A stretch of 27,275 bases of DNA, taken from contig DMTS01000030.1 of the NCBI GenBank assembly GCA_003477045.1, forward strand, positions 6,552-33,826, written 5' to 3'. This DNA is from Candidatus Delongbacteria bacterium. Its GTDB lineage: Bacteria; UBA4055. This document shows positions 8,841 through 17,622 of the stretch, one piece after another. The position numbers were made by a program, and so were the translations under genes. Position 1 is the stretch's first letter; the number at the start of each line of letters is the position of its first letter. The notes beneath the pieces are model-generated. The model was not told the origin of the DNA, searched no databases, and saw nothing but the letters and a program-made list of their open reading frames with translations.

Positions 8841-9470
8841 TTAATCTTTCAGCTTATTTAAACTTGAGGTTGACATATTCCCGAATGCGCTGCCGATCTT
8901 ATCTATGAATATTCCGATGATCAGAACCGCGATCAGGATATCGATCAGGACCGCCATACTTACGAGAAACGGAAATTCACCACCGACCGCCAGAGACAGC
9001 AGGAACGCTCCGTTTTCAACTATCATAATGCCTACTATATGATTGAAGATGTTCTTGTGTACTATCGTGAAATAGATCCCGCCCAAAATGGTTGAAAGAG
9101 CTATCGCAAGAAATTTCACATCAACAAAGTGATTTCTTATTGAATAAGCAGTAAAGAAACTCGCTATGATTATGGCTGTGATAATTAACACGGAGTAGAA
9201 GAAAGGAATATAATTCTCCACCAGCCTGTTCAGATTGTTCGTCCGCCTGATCCTGTTTAAAAACCGCGGAATAATTATAGCCTTGACGATCAGAGTCTCA
9301 AGAAGAATTAGAATCAAACCCAGAACATTTATCTCGATAAGGTTAATGAACGCGATTATAAACAGCAGTGTTCCCTGAACGGCAAGAAGATTGATATGCT
9401 TTTCAACTCTTTCAGAAAGAAAGAAATATATCAGCGTGCACGCAAATATAATAAGAAGTACGATCATCAT
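8841..9470 (-). CDS. hyfE: HyfE-like small membrane subunit (NuoK-related), downstream cassette
   Basis: This 209-aa protein with about six hydrophobic helices matches the HyfE family, whose second half is related to NuoK. Two buried acidic residues important in NuoK-type subunits are visible: E58 in ILLETLIVKA, with K63, and E152 in IVENGAF. The same three residues, at identical numbering, occur in the other cassette. The start codon overlaps the hyfC stop by 4 nt (ATGA), implying translational coupling. It is expected to connect HyfC with the antiporter-like subunits and to carry part of the hydrophilic axis. Confidence 0.88.
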   Translation of the reverse strand: MMIVLLIIFACTLIYFFLSERVEKHINLLAVQGTLLFIIAFINLIEINVLGLILILLETLIVKAIIIPRFLNRIRRTNNLNRLVENYIPFFYSVLIITAIIIASFFTAYSIRNHFVDVKFLAIALSTILGGIYFTIVHKNIFNHIVGIMIVENGAFLLSLAVGGEFPFLVSMAVLIDILIAVLIIGIFIDKIGSAFGNMSTSSLNKLKD

Positions 9471-10387
9471 GGCAACATACCTACTTTTTCATGTATTATC
9501 AGGATAGTAAGAAATACAACTATGGAAAGTGCGGACAAAGTGATTATCCACTGCGCATTCCTCATCATTTTATTACGGGCTCTGAATGATTCAACAAATG
9601 CCACGAGAACAGCATAAATTACCTGAACAATAGGGAAGAATGTGAGCTGAAGGAAATAACTGTTCTGAATAGGCAGAACCAGATTAAAGATAAGGCTTCC
9701 GAATATCGCGAACTTAAGACCGCCGGCGAGTTGGATCAGACCCAGTTCGAACCCGCTGTGGTCAAGGACCATTACCTCATGAACCATAGTGAGCTCAAGA
9801 TGTGTTTGGGGATCGTCAACAGGCAGACGGCTGTTCTCTATCATGGAAACCCAGAAGATCAGATAGACTGATAGAGCCGAAACAAAATAAGTCAGGGCTG
9901 ATTCGACATACAGATTACTGAAAATATCATAGAATGAATTATGACCTGTATGCAGAGCTATAGAGCCCATGATGATAAAGAATACAGGCTCGGCGAGAAG
10001 AGAATAAAATGCCTCACGGTTAGCTCCCATACCTTCAAATCCGCTTCCGGTATCCATAGCTGCTATTATCATGATGAATCTTCCGGATGCCATCAGATAA
10101 GCGAACATTACAAAGTCGCCCTCAAATGAAAGAAGAGCTTTGTAATTTCCGACCGGAATAAAAAATACAGCGGTGAGAAGGGTAGAGAAATATATTATCG
10201 GAGCGAGCTGAAAAAGAAATCCTGTAGTCCGGCTGTAAATATTACCTTTTTTCATCAGCCTGATTATATCGTAAAAATGCTGCATAACACGGGGACCTTT
10301 TCTGCCCGCGATCTTAGCTTTTACAACGGACACTATTCCGGGGAAGATCAGGCTTGTGATCAATATTAAAACTAAACCTACGCCCAT
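9467..10387 (-). CDS. hyfC: HyfC-like membrane anchor subunit (NuoH-related), downstream cassette
   Basis: This is a NuoH/HyfC family subunit of 306 aa that anchors the soluble arm and links it to the ion channels. The AGRKGPRV loop is at 27-34. The segment MDTGSGFEGMGANREA is at about 111-126, and MIENSRLPVDDPQTHLE at about 182-198, followed by HEVM. These acidic and arginine-rich loops are the coupling elements of the family and are fully kept, unlike the metal ligands of the soluble subunits. It has 1 nt spacing from hyfB and overlaps hyfE. Confidence 0.92.
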   Translation of the reverse strand: MGVGLVLILITSLIFPGIVSVVKAKIAGRKGPRVMQHFYDIIRLMKKGNIYSRTTGFLFQLAPIIYFSTLLTAVFFIPVGNYKALLSFEGDFVMFAYLMASGRFIMIIAAMDTGSGFEGMGANREAFYSLLAEPVFFIIMGSIALHTGHNSFYDIFSNLYVESALTYFVSALSVYLIFWVSMIENSRLPVDDPQTHLELTMVHEVMVLDHSGFELGLIQLAGGLKFAIFGSLIFNLVLPIQNSYFLQLTFFPIVQVIYAVLVAFVESFRARNKMMRNAQWIITLSALSIVVFLTILIIHEKVGMLP

Positions 10388-10388
10388 G

Positions 10389-12371
10389 CTAAATTATCCC
10401 GAATATTGAAATTATTGAAATAACGATCACAAATACGATCGCGTACAAAAGATAATGCTGAATATTTCCGGTCTGAAAAACAGCGATCTTTTCCATAAAA
10501 GAGAGAAGTCCGCCAGCCGGTCTTGAAACAAGATTATCTTCAAAAACATCGGAGCTGCCGGTTTTAAAGTACGATTCACCGGGAAAGATATTTTCCTTTG
10601 TCAGATACCGGAAGTGTTTTTTTACACCGACAAGTATTTTTGCTTTCATTATGATGTATTCGGCATAAGAAGTGGCACTATACTGATGTAGCGCAGGATC
10701 AGAACCCGTATAAGCGCAGCCCCAGGTGGATCCGATATCAGTATGCCTGACTTTAGACAGCTTCAATTTTATAAAGAACAGGATCCCGATAAATACAATC
10801 AGAAGGCTGAGCGACAGCGATATCCCCGACATTGTACCGGTCATATCTCTTAAAGAGCTTGTGTCATCTACAAATACTCCTGCTACAAAAGACATCGGTC
10901 TCAACATCATGAAGGGCATAATCCCGATCATAATTATCAAAATTGCGATAATGAATTTGGGGAAAAGCATCGAACTTCTCACTTCATGGCTGTGTCTGGT
11001 TTTATCACTTCGCGCTGTCCCGAGAAATATAATGCTGAATACTTTCGTAAAGCAGAATACGGCAAGTCCGCCGATCACCGCAAGAGCTACAATACCGGCC
11101 AGCAGAGTGACGCTTAAAATAGAATCGCTTACCATTAGAGATTTAAATAAACTTGTGTATATCAGGAATTCAGATATAAATCCGTTGAAAGGAGGCAGCC
11201 CGGAAATAGCAGCAGCTCCAAGAAGAAAGAAAACTGCTGTTGAAGGCATTTTCTTCATCAGTCCGCCCAGATTTTCAATATTTCTGGTATGGGTCTGCTG
11301 ATAAATACTTCCCGCAGCATAAAATAAAAGAGATTTGAAAAGCGCATGATTTAGCACATGAAGCAGTCCGCCGGCAAAACCAAGGCTGGCAAGAACAGGA
11401 TTATTTATTGCCAATCCCATCACTCCAATTCCGATTCCTATTCCTATGATTCCGATATTCTCAATGCTGTGGTAGGCCAGTAGTTTTTTATAGTCGTGCT
11501 GAACGATGGCGATTGTCACGCCGAATATTCCTGAAATAATGGATATTATCAGGATAAATACGCCTATAGGCATCAGATCTGAATGAATATATGTCAGCAC
11601 TCTGACTATGCCGTAGATACCCATTTTTATGATCACTCCGCTCATGATACCGGATATATGCGAAGGAGCGGCAGGATGAGCATGGATCAGCCATGTGTGA
11701 AGAGGGATAAATCCCGCTTTTATACCGAATCCTATAAAGAAGAGCAGAAAAACCGGAAATGCGGGGTAATCTTTGAAATATTGTTCTAAGCTTTCAAACC
11801 CGATATTCTGTCCGGTCGCAATACTGCAGATAATAAAAGCCGCGATAATGAAATAAAAGGCAACATGCATCTGAATAAGGAATTTTATTCCGGCCTCTTT
11901 ATTTTCTTGTTTCTCTGATTCGAAAATGATAAGGAAGAAGACTGAAACAGACATAAGCTCCCAGAATACGAGAAAACTGATCCCTTCGCGAAGCATTGCG
12001 ACCATCAGCAGAGAAATGTGCAGAATAAGAAAATTAAAATAGTGCCATGCCATTTCAAGTCTGGTCTTATCGCGCAGATAGGGTTTCAGATAGCCTTTTG
12101 CGTATAGTGCGCCGGTGAGTACAGTAATATTTATCACGAAAATGAAAAAAGCAGAAAGACTGTCGATCACCAGGCTTACATCATTTCCGAGCAGGTCAAA
12201 AAGATAAATCTGAAGAGGTTCAATTCTGTTGAAAGACAGATACATTAAATAACCAGTTAAAGCTGCCAGGAAAATCTGCGTTCCGAGCATTAAGTAGTAC
12301 TGGGATCTCTTTGGTAAGGCAAAGATTCCAAGAGCTGAAACAGCGATTATTATGAAAATAATTTCATTCAT
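10389..12371 (-). CDS. hyfB: HyfB-like antiporter-type membrane subunit, downstream cassette
   Basis: This 660-aa polytopic protein of the HyfB/NuoL family is the first gene of the downstream cassette and begins 4 nt after the preceding fusion gene. Channel residues are present: E138 in FWELMSVS, K218 in GFGIKAGF, H225 in PLHTWL and K249 in GVIIKMG. The HPAAPSHISGIMSG segment typical of HyfB is at 232-245. The C-terminal cytoplasmic signature TWGCAYTG, followed by HQYSATSY, is present. All of this supports a functional ion-translocating subunit. No sign of truncation is seen. Confidence 0.93.
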   Translation of the reverse strand: MNEIIFIIIAVSALGIFALPKRSQYYLMLGTQIFLAALTGYLMYLSFNRIEPLQIYLFDLLGNDVSLVIDSLSAFFIFVINITVLTGALYAKGYLKPYLRDKTRLEMAWHYFNFLILHISLLMVAMLREGISFLVFWELMSVSVFFLIIFESEKQENKEAGIKFLIQMHVAFYFIIAAFIICSIATGQNIGFESLEQYFKDYPAFPVFLLFFIGFGIKAGFIPLHTWLIHAHPAAPSHISGIMSGVIIKMGIYGIVRVLTYIHSDLMPIGVFILIISIISGIFGVTIAIVQHDYKKLLAYHSIENIGIIGIGIGIGVMGLAINNPVLASLGFAGGLLHVLNHALFKSLLFYAAGSIYQQTHTRNIENLGGLMKKMPSTAVFFLLGAAAISGLPPFNGFISEFLIYTSLFKSLMVSDSILSVTLLAGIVALAVIGGLAVFCFTKVFSIIFLGTARSDKTRHSHEVRSSMLFPKFIIAILIIMIGIMPFMMLRPMSFVAGVFVDDTSSLRDMTGTMSGISLSLSLLIVFIGILFFIKLKLSKVRHTDIGSTWGCAYTGSDPALHQYSATSYAEYIIMKAKILVGVKKHFRYLTKENIFPGESYFKTGSSDVFEDNLVSRPAGGLLSFMEKIAVFQTGNIQHYLLYAIVFVIVISIISIFGII

Positions 12372-12375
12372 ATTA

Positions 12376-13128
12376 TCATTTGCCGATTAGCCTTAAAACT
12401 GCATTTATGAAAGTCAGCGGATGGGCCGGATTGCCGGGTACATAAAGATCGACCGGATATTTATCAAGAAATTCTCTCTTGACTGCGGGCGAGTTTTTGA
12501 ACATTCCTCCGGAAATAGCGTCCGTCCCGACAAGGATAAGTACTTTCGGGCCGGGTGTCGCATCCCAGCAGATCTGTAGCGCTTCAGCCATGTTTTCGGT
12601 AATAGGTCCTGTTATAACTATACCGTCAGCATGTCTCGGCGAAGCGACGAATTCAATTCCGTATCTGCCCATATCAAAATTGACATTGCCTGAAGCATTT
12701 AATTCAAATTCGCAGCTGTTGTCTCCGCCTGCCGAAACCTGTCTCAGTTTCAGAGCATTTTTAAAAAGCTTCCTCACTTCTGGCCTGATCTTTTCTTCAT
12801 TGAATTTAATTTCGGAATCGCCCTGTCTGACTATAAGATTATTTAAATCATTCGTCGCTATTTTATAATCATTCGTAAACTCAATTTTATTCGGACAGGC
12901 AAGGGCGCATTCTTTACAGAAAACGCATTTTCCTATATCAATTCCGAATCCCCCTACAGTTACAATAGCATCAGACGGGCATAATCTGATAAGCATTTCA
13001 GTTTCAGCTTCAGAAGGCTGTTCTTTTATGACCGGTCTTCCTCTGAATAAAGGCGTCAGCACTGCTCCCTTAAGATCGGGCACATACTGAATTCCGTGCT
13101 GTTTTAATATTTTAATTTCTTTAATCAT
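12376..13128 (-). CDS. HyfH-HyfI fusion, upstream cassette: ferredoxin domain plus degenerate NuoB-like small subunit
   Basis: This 250-aa protein is the counterpart of the fusion in the downstream cassette. The HycF-like part has FRGRP (28-32). C50 with C68, C71 and C74 can form one [4Fe-4S] cluster. C78 is also kept, but its partner Cys are missing, because the first CxxCxxC of a normal two-cluster ferredoxin is absent. In the NuoB-like part (about 127-250), the N2 ligand positions are D136, C139, D203 (GTDAISGG) and N233 (PGNPAHP), so only one of four Cys remains. Conservation of the surrounding fold segment (GRYGIEFVASPRHADG) argues for selection. It lies 12 nt after hyfG and 4 nt before the second hyfB. 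Confidence 0.9.
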   Translation of the reverse strand: MIKEIKILKQHGIQYVPDLKGAVLTPLFRGRPVIKEQPSEAETEMLIRLCPSDAIVTVGGFGIDIGKCVFCKECALACPNKIEFTNDYKIATNDLNNLIVRQGDSEIKFNEEKIRPEVRKLFKNALKLRQVSAGGDNSCEFELNASGNVNFDMGRYGIEFVASPRHADGIVITGPITENMAEALQICWDATPGPKVLILVGTDAISGGMFKNSPAVKREFLDKYPVDLYVPGNPAHPLTFINAVLRLIGK

Positions 13129-13140
13129 AATTTTTCCATT

Positions 13141-14655
13141 TTACAGATCATATCCGCAGTAGCTTAAATTAAAACTTTTATTGCATATCGGGAAATCCGA
13201 GATCTCCTGATCTCTGACTGCAAGTGCAAGCGCGAACCAGTTATGCATTGAAGGGTCGCTTATCTTGTAATGCGAAATATTACCTTTTTCATCAGTAACG
13301 GCAAAATGGCACAGTTCTCCTCTCCATGCTTCAACAATTGAAACAGCGAAACGATCCGGATTAAGCTTGTGATCATAATCCGGTTTTAAATTTGTTTTAT
13401 CGATACTTTCCCATTTTGCTAGAAGCTCGAAAATATATTTAACGGATTCTTTTGCTTCAAGAAAACGCAGCATTCCGCGTGCAAGAACATCGCCCTTTTC
13501 CTGAGTAACGACCTGTGGTTTATGTGTTTTGAAATACTGGAAAGGATGAGTAGCTCTTATGTCTCTCGGAATATTGCAGGTTCTCGCCGCCATTCCCACT
13601 GCGCCTATTCTGTAAGCCTGTTGGGTGGTCACGATCCCGATGTCGTCAAATCTTCCGAGTACGCTCGGCAGAGAGTAAATTCTTTCAGCCATATCAAAAT
13701 ATCTTTTACCTGAATCATTTAGGATCTTTTTTATCTCTTCAACTGTTTTATCATTCAGCGGATAATTCGTCCCGAACGGCCGAACAAGCCCTTTTCCGAA
13801 CCTGTTCCCGCACCAGAACTGAGTCGTATTTATTATTGTCGTTCTAAGCGCTTCGCATACGACCTGACCTAGCTGATATCCGACATCTGTGCATAAAGCC
13901 GCAGTATCACCTATATGAACTGCAATTCTTTCGAGTTCAAGAGCTATGCATCTTTCGATCTGAAGATCTTTTGGAGCCTCAAAATCTGCAAGAGATTCCA
14001 ACAGCTGAGCATGAGCAAGCGCATTTCCGACAGCAGTATCTCCTCCGATGCTTTCAGAAAGAATGCAGAGCTTGAGACGATTATCGTTCTGAAGCATTAG
14101 CTTTTCAACGCCCCTGTGCTGATATCCCAGATGGATCTCGAGATGAAGAACTTTCTCCCCGTTGCAGATGAACCTGAAATGACCCGGTTCGATCACTCCG
14201 GCGTGGATCGGTCCCACACCAACTTCGTGAAGCTGATCACTTTCCATCCTGTAGAACGGATAATTATTCATAACTTTGTTTTTATCGGCTCTATCAAAAG
14301 GGTATCTGACGGGTTTTGCCCACGGGTGTCCTTCAAAAGTGATCCCGAAGTTCTCTGCAATTTCCCTTTCAAAAATATGCAGCTGCGGAAATTCGGGAGT
14401 AAGGGAGTCGAGCATTATTTTCCCCGCATCAAGTTCGTGGGATGACAGGTAGATTTTTCCATTGCTGTCCTTAGCGATCGCACAGATAAATTTCAGCTTA
14501 TTATCTTTTCTGTAAGCATAATAAGACAGACAGTGATTGTCCGAATCGGCAAAGTACGACCTGAGCATGTTCGCAAAATACTGATACTTAAGAACGGGAA
14601 TTTCGTTAATGTCCACTGAATTTGTATTATTATATGTTTCTAAAAATAATTTCAT
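13141..14655 (-). CDS. hyfG: HyfG/Ehr-type large subunit without [NiFe] ligands, upstream cassette
   Basis: This 504-aa protein has the same two-domain build as its paralogue: a NuoC-like domain up to about residue 120 and a NuoD/HycE-like domain after it (GPIHAGVIEPGHFRF at 148-162). The nickel-ligand positions read ESIGGDT (201-207; Gly204, Thr207) and DPSMHN (467-472; Ser469, Asn472), so no [NiFe] centre can be bound in the usual way. The Asp-Thr and DPSMHNW replacements are shared with the other copy, so ligand loss predates their divergence. The C-terminal end (NLSYCGYDL) is identical. It is likely a structural or regulatory core of the soluble arm. Confidence 0.92.
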   Translation of the reverse strand: MKLFLETYNNTNSVDINEIPVLKYQYFANMLRSYFADSDNHCLSYYAYRKDNKLKFICAIAKDSNGKIYLSSHELDAGKIMLDSLTPEFPQLHIFEREIAENFGITFEGHPWAKPVRYPFDRADKNKVMNNYPFYRMESDQLHEVGVGPIHAGVIEPGHFRFICNGEKVLHLEIHLGYQHRGVEKLMLQNDNRLKLCILSESIGGDTAVGNALAHAQLLESLADFEAPKDLQIERCIALELERIAVHIGDTAALCTDVGYQLGQVVCEALRTTIINTTQFWCGNRFGKGLVRPFGTNYPLNDKTVEEIKKILNDSGKRYFDMAERIYSLPSVLGRFDDIGIVTTQQAYRIGAVGMAARTCNIPRDIRATHPFQYFKTHKPQVVTQEKGDVLARGMLRFLEAKESVKYIFELLAKWESIDKTNLKPDYDHKLNPDRFAVSIVEAWRGELCHFAVTDEKGNISHYKISDPSMHNWFALALAVRDQEISDFPICNKSFNLSYCGYDL

Positions 14656-14663
14656 TTCATTCT

Positions 14664-16091
14664 CTAATTAAATAAAACTTTTACGGTCTGTTCTATCATT
14701 TCTTTTAAAAAAGGAGGCTGATAAAAGCAGAGAACCATTATTATTGTCAGAAAAAGAAACTGGCTGACAGTTTCGTACGGGCTTACTTTTTCGTCAGCAA
14801 CGAAATTCTGTTTTTGCCTTGGAGGCGAAAATACTACATGCATAACCCTGATCGTCGTAGCATAAATGATACAGCAAAGTAGAAAAGCCGAGGTTATCAG
14901 AACGAACCATCTTCCATTGATAACGAGAGCTTTAAAGATCATCATTTCTGTAAGGAACAAACCTGAGGGGGGAAATGCCATGATGCTGACGGCTCCGATT
15001 ATAAGCACAAGCGCGCCTGCTGGAAATGTTTTAAGGTACCTTCCGCTGTTATCAAGCCATAATGTTCCCTGAACCCTGTAAAGCTGATTCATCTGAATAA
15101 ACAGACTTGATTTAATAAATGAATGGAGAACAAGCAGAAGTATCGCTGCGTAATATCCGTTCCCGCCAACTCCGAGGGCTATAGCTACAAGTCCCATATT
15201 TTCAAGAGTGGAATAAGCGAACATTCTTTTGAGATGTTTCGCTTTCAGCATATATCCTGCAGCGGTAAGAAGCGATAAAAGACCGACTAGAATAAGGATA
15301 TTATTCATCCAGTCAAATATTTCCGATCCGGAAAGAGCTCCGTAAACTCTGAAAAGAGTAATGAATCCCATGTTAACCAGACCTGATGATATAAGGGCTC
15401 CGATTGGTGACGGAGCGACTGCGTTCGCGTCAATTCCGATAGTATGCATAGGAAATATTTCCATCTTTGTGCCGAATCCGACAAATATGAAAAGAAAAGC
15501 GATTTTTAAGTAAAGCGGTTTAGCATTTACTGCGACCTCGGAGATCGAAGCGAAAGATAGCTCGTTATAAGGTGTTCCGTTCATTGTCATTGATATAAAT
15601 AGAATTCCGATGAAAGCAAGCGTGATGCCGACAGAGCTTAGAAAAACATATTTCCAGGTAGCTTCGAGCGAAACGGTCGTTCTGTCGTGATAGATCAGGC
15701 CGGCTACAGCCAGCGTTGTCGCCTCGGCAAATATCCACAGCGCTGAAAGATTATTCGAAAGATATGCCCCGGTCATACAAGTTACAAGCAGAATGAGCGA
15801 GGAATGATAAATGTTATATTTCCGGAGAGCATCTTTTGACACATAAATAAATCCGTGATATATTACCGCAGTGACAATGACCGAGAGAATCGTAAGGAAA
15901 AGCACAGCAAGGTTATCATAGGTGAAATAGTACAGATCCGTGCTTCCGATCCTTGTCCATGTATAAACCGAGAACGAAACATGCAGGATGCCGAAAAATA
16001 TAACGATAAATCTTGTAACTGTCTTACTTCTTGAAAAAAAGATCGAAAAACCTAAAAGCGCGGATATTATAAAAAACAGATTTAATATCAT
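14664..16091 (-). CDS. hyfF: HyfF-like antiporter-type membrane subunit, upstream cassette
   Basis: This NuoN/HyfF-type membrane protein is 475 aa, exactly the length of its paralogue. Predicted channel residues are E123 in IFAEATTL, K209 in GFGTKMEIFP and H216 in PMHT. The usual WLPDAH after PMHT is altered to IGIDAN. The spacing of 3 nt from hyfE and 8 nt to hyfG fits one transcript. It is closer to canonical HyfF than the downstream copy, which has Tyr in place of this His. Confidence 0.9.
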   Translation of the reverse strand: MILNLFFIISALLGFSIFFSRSKTVTRFIVIFFGILHVSFSVYTWTRIGSTDLYYFTYDNLAVLFLTILSVIVTAVIYHGFIYVSKDALRKYNIYHSSLILLVTCMTGAYLSNNLSALWIFAEATTLAVAGLIYHDRTTVSLEATWKYVFLSSVGITLAFIGILFISMTMNGTPYNELSFASISEVAVNAKPLYLKIAFLFIFVGFGTKMEIFPMHTIGIDANAVAPSPIGALISSGLVNMGFITLFRVYGALSGSEIFDWMNNILILVGLLSLLTAAGYMLKAKHLKRMFAYSTLENMGLVAIALGVGGNGYYAAILLLVLHSFIKSSLFIQMNQLYRVQGTLWLDNSGRYLKTFPAGALVLIIGAVSIMAFPPSGLFLTEMMIFKALVINGRWFVLITSAFLLCCIIYATTIRVMHVVFSPPRQKQNFVADEKVSPYETVSQFLFLTIIMVLCFYQPPFLKEMIEQTVKVLFN

Positions 16092-16094
16092 TCG

Positions 16095-16709
16095 TCAGTC
16101 CTTAAGCTGGTTAAGGTGTTCAATATTAGGTTTAAGTTTCATTCCGAAGAATCCGAGTATAAGCACGCCTACGAAAATATCAAGTAGAGTTCCGATATTG
16201 ATCATCATAGGCATTTCACTTCCAAGAGCAATTGAAAAGAGAAATGCAGCATTCTCAAGAACAAGAAATCCTATCAGATGAGATAGTATCAGCCGGTGAG
16301 TTACTATTATTATCAATCCTGAGAACATCGTAAAGAAAGCAATTGTCAAAAAAACTGTATCTATATACGGGTTTTTGAGAGTGTAAGCCATAAATATACT
16401 GATAAATAGGGATATGATTATCAGCAGAAGTTCATAAAAACCCGAAAGGGCTTCGGTAGTAACTTTTTCTACCTTCGTGTTTTTTACGATAACATTTATC
16501 ATATAAGGCACAACAAGCCCTTTAAAGAAAAAAGTCTCTGAAGATATAAAAAGCAGATCTCCGATACTGGCTTTATGCAGCTCAGCAAGAGTAATTCCGA
16601 ACAAAATGAATCCCTGCAGTCCCAGAAGCCTTGCATATACTGTGAATCTGTCGGTTACAGCCAGATAAACGATAGTTATAGCAAACATCACTGTAAGGTA
16701 ATTTATCAT
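16095..16709 (-). CDS. hyfE: HyfE-like small membrane subunit (NuoK-related), upstream cassette
   Basis: This 204-aa hydrophobic HyfE family protein keeps the buried acidic residues E58 (ISSETFFFKG, with K63) and E152 (LVLENAAF) at the same numbers as in its paralogue. The gene starts directly after the hyfC stop with no gap. Sequence outside the helices around these charged residues has diverged strongly from the other copy, showing that the duplication is old. Role is inferred from the family: a membrane linker carrying part of the ion path. Confidence 0.88.
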   Translation of the reverse strand: MINYLTVMFAITIVYLAVTDRFTVYARLLGLQGFILFGITLAELHKASIGDLLFISSETFFFKGLVVPYMINVIVKNTKVEKVTTEALSGFYELLLIIISLFISIFMAYTLKNPYIDTVFLTIAFFTMFSGLIIIVTHRLILSHLIGFLVLENAAFLFSIALGSEMPMMINIGTLLDIFVGVLILGFFGMKLKPNIEHLNQLKD

Positions 16710-17621
16710 CTATGCGATTTTCCCTGTAATTATTATGATTATTACGAAAGCAATAAATGAAATAGCTGTCAAAGTCAAAATAAAATGAGGATTTTTACCC
16801 ATTTTATTCCTGGCTCTGAATGATTCCAGTAAACCTATTGTAACTGCAAAAAGTATCTGGATAAGAAAGAACAAAATGGTCTGAAGGTAAATATTCCAGT
16901 GAGCCGGTACCAAAAGGTTATATATGATAGAACCGTAAACAGCGAATTTTAGGTATGACGAAATATGTATCAGTGCTTTATCAAAACCGCTGTTATCAAG
17001 AATCATAACTTCATGGATCATAGTAAGTTCAAGATGAGTTTTAGGATCATCCACCGGAAACCTGCTGTTCTCGATCATAGCTATCTGAATGAATAAATAC
17101 ACTCCTATTATGCTGAATATCAGCACAAAATCACTCTGAGAAACATAAAATGAAGTAAAGATATCGGAAAAAGATGTGTATCCTGTAAGCATTGCCAATG
17201 TAGCCAGAAGTATAAAAAATGCAGGCTCTACCAGCATTGAGAACAGAGCTTCTCTGTTAGCCCCCATACCCTCGAATCCGCTGCCTGTATCCAAAGCGGA
17301 AATTATCATAAAGAATTTGCCGATAGCGAGAAGATATGAGAAATAAACAAAGTCGCTGTTAAAATCAAAAAACGCATGCTCCTCTGCGAAAGGTATCATC
17401 AGCATTGCGCAGATTATTGACGCAAGTCCTATTGTCGGGGCAATTTGAAAAATAAAGCTGGATGTACTGCTGAAAACACTGTCTTTCTGAACAAGAACCT
17501 TTAGATCATAAATCGGCTGAAAAACTCCCGGTCCCTTCCTTCCCGAAACTATGCTCTTAGTTCTGAGTATTAAACCCGGAAAAATTAAAGCTGTGAGTAT
17601 TGTAAGAATTATTCCTGTCAT
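16710..17621 (-). CDS. hyfC: HyfC-like membrane anchor subunit (NuoH-related), upstream cassette
   Basis: This 303-aa NuoH/HyfC family protein has SGRKGPGV at 26-33, LDTGSGFEGMGANREA at 110-125 and MIENSRFPVDDPKTHLE at 182-198, followed by IHEVM. The acidic coupling loops match those of the downstream copy almost exactly, while the helices differ. It starts one base after the hyfB stop. It should seat the soluble HyfG/HyfHI module on the membrane arm. Confidence 0.92.
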   Translation of the reverse strand: MTGIILTILTALIFPGLILRTKSIVSGRKGPGVFQPIYDLKVLVQKDSVFSSTSSFIFQIAPTIGLASIICAMLMIPFAEEHAFFDFNSDFVYFSYLLAIGKFFMIISALDTGSGFEGMGANREALFSMLVEPAFFILLATLAMLTGYTSFSDIFTSFYVSQSDFVLIFSIIGVYLFIQIAMIENSRFPVDDPKTHLELTMIHEVMILDNSGFDKALIHISSYLKFAVYGSIIYNLLVPAHWNIYLQTILFFLIQILFAVTIGLLESFRARNKMGKNPHFILTLTAISFIAFVIIIIITGKIA

Positions 17622-17622
17622 A

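Noticed and set aside
10726..11301. 191-aa open frame on the + strand
   Set aside because: It is antisense to the well-supported hyfB gene, has no recognisable domain and reflects reverse-strand codon bias.
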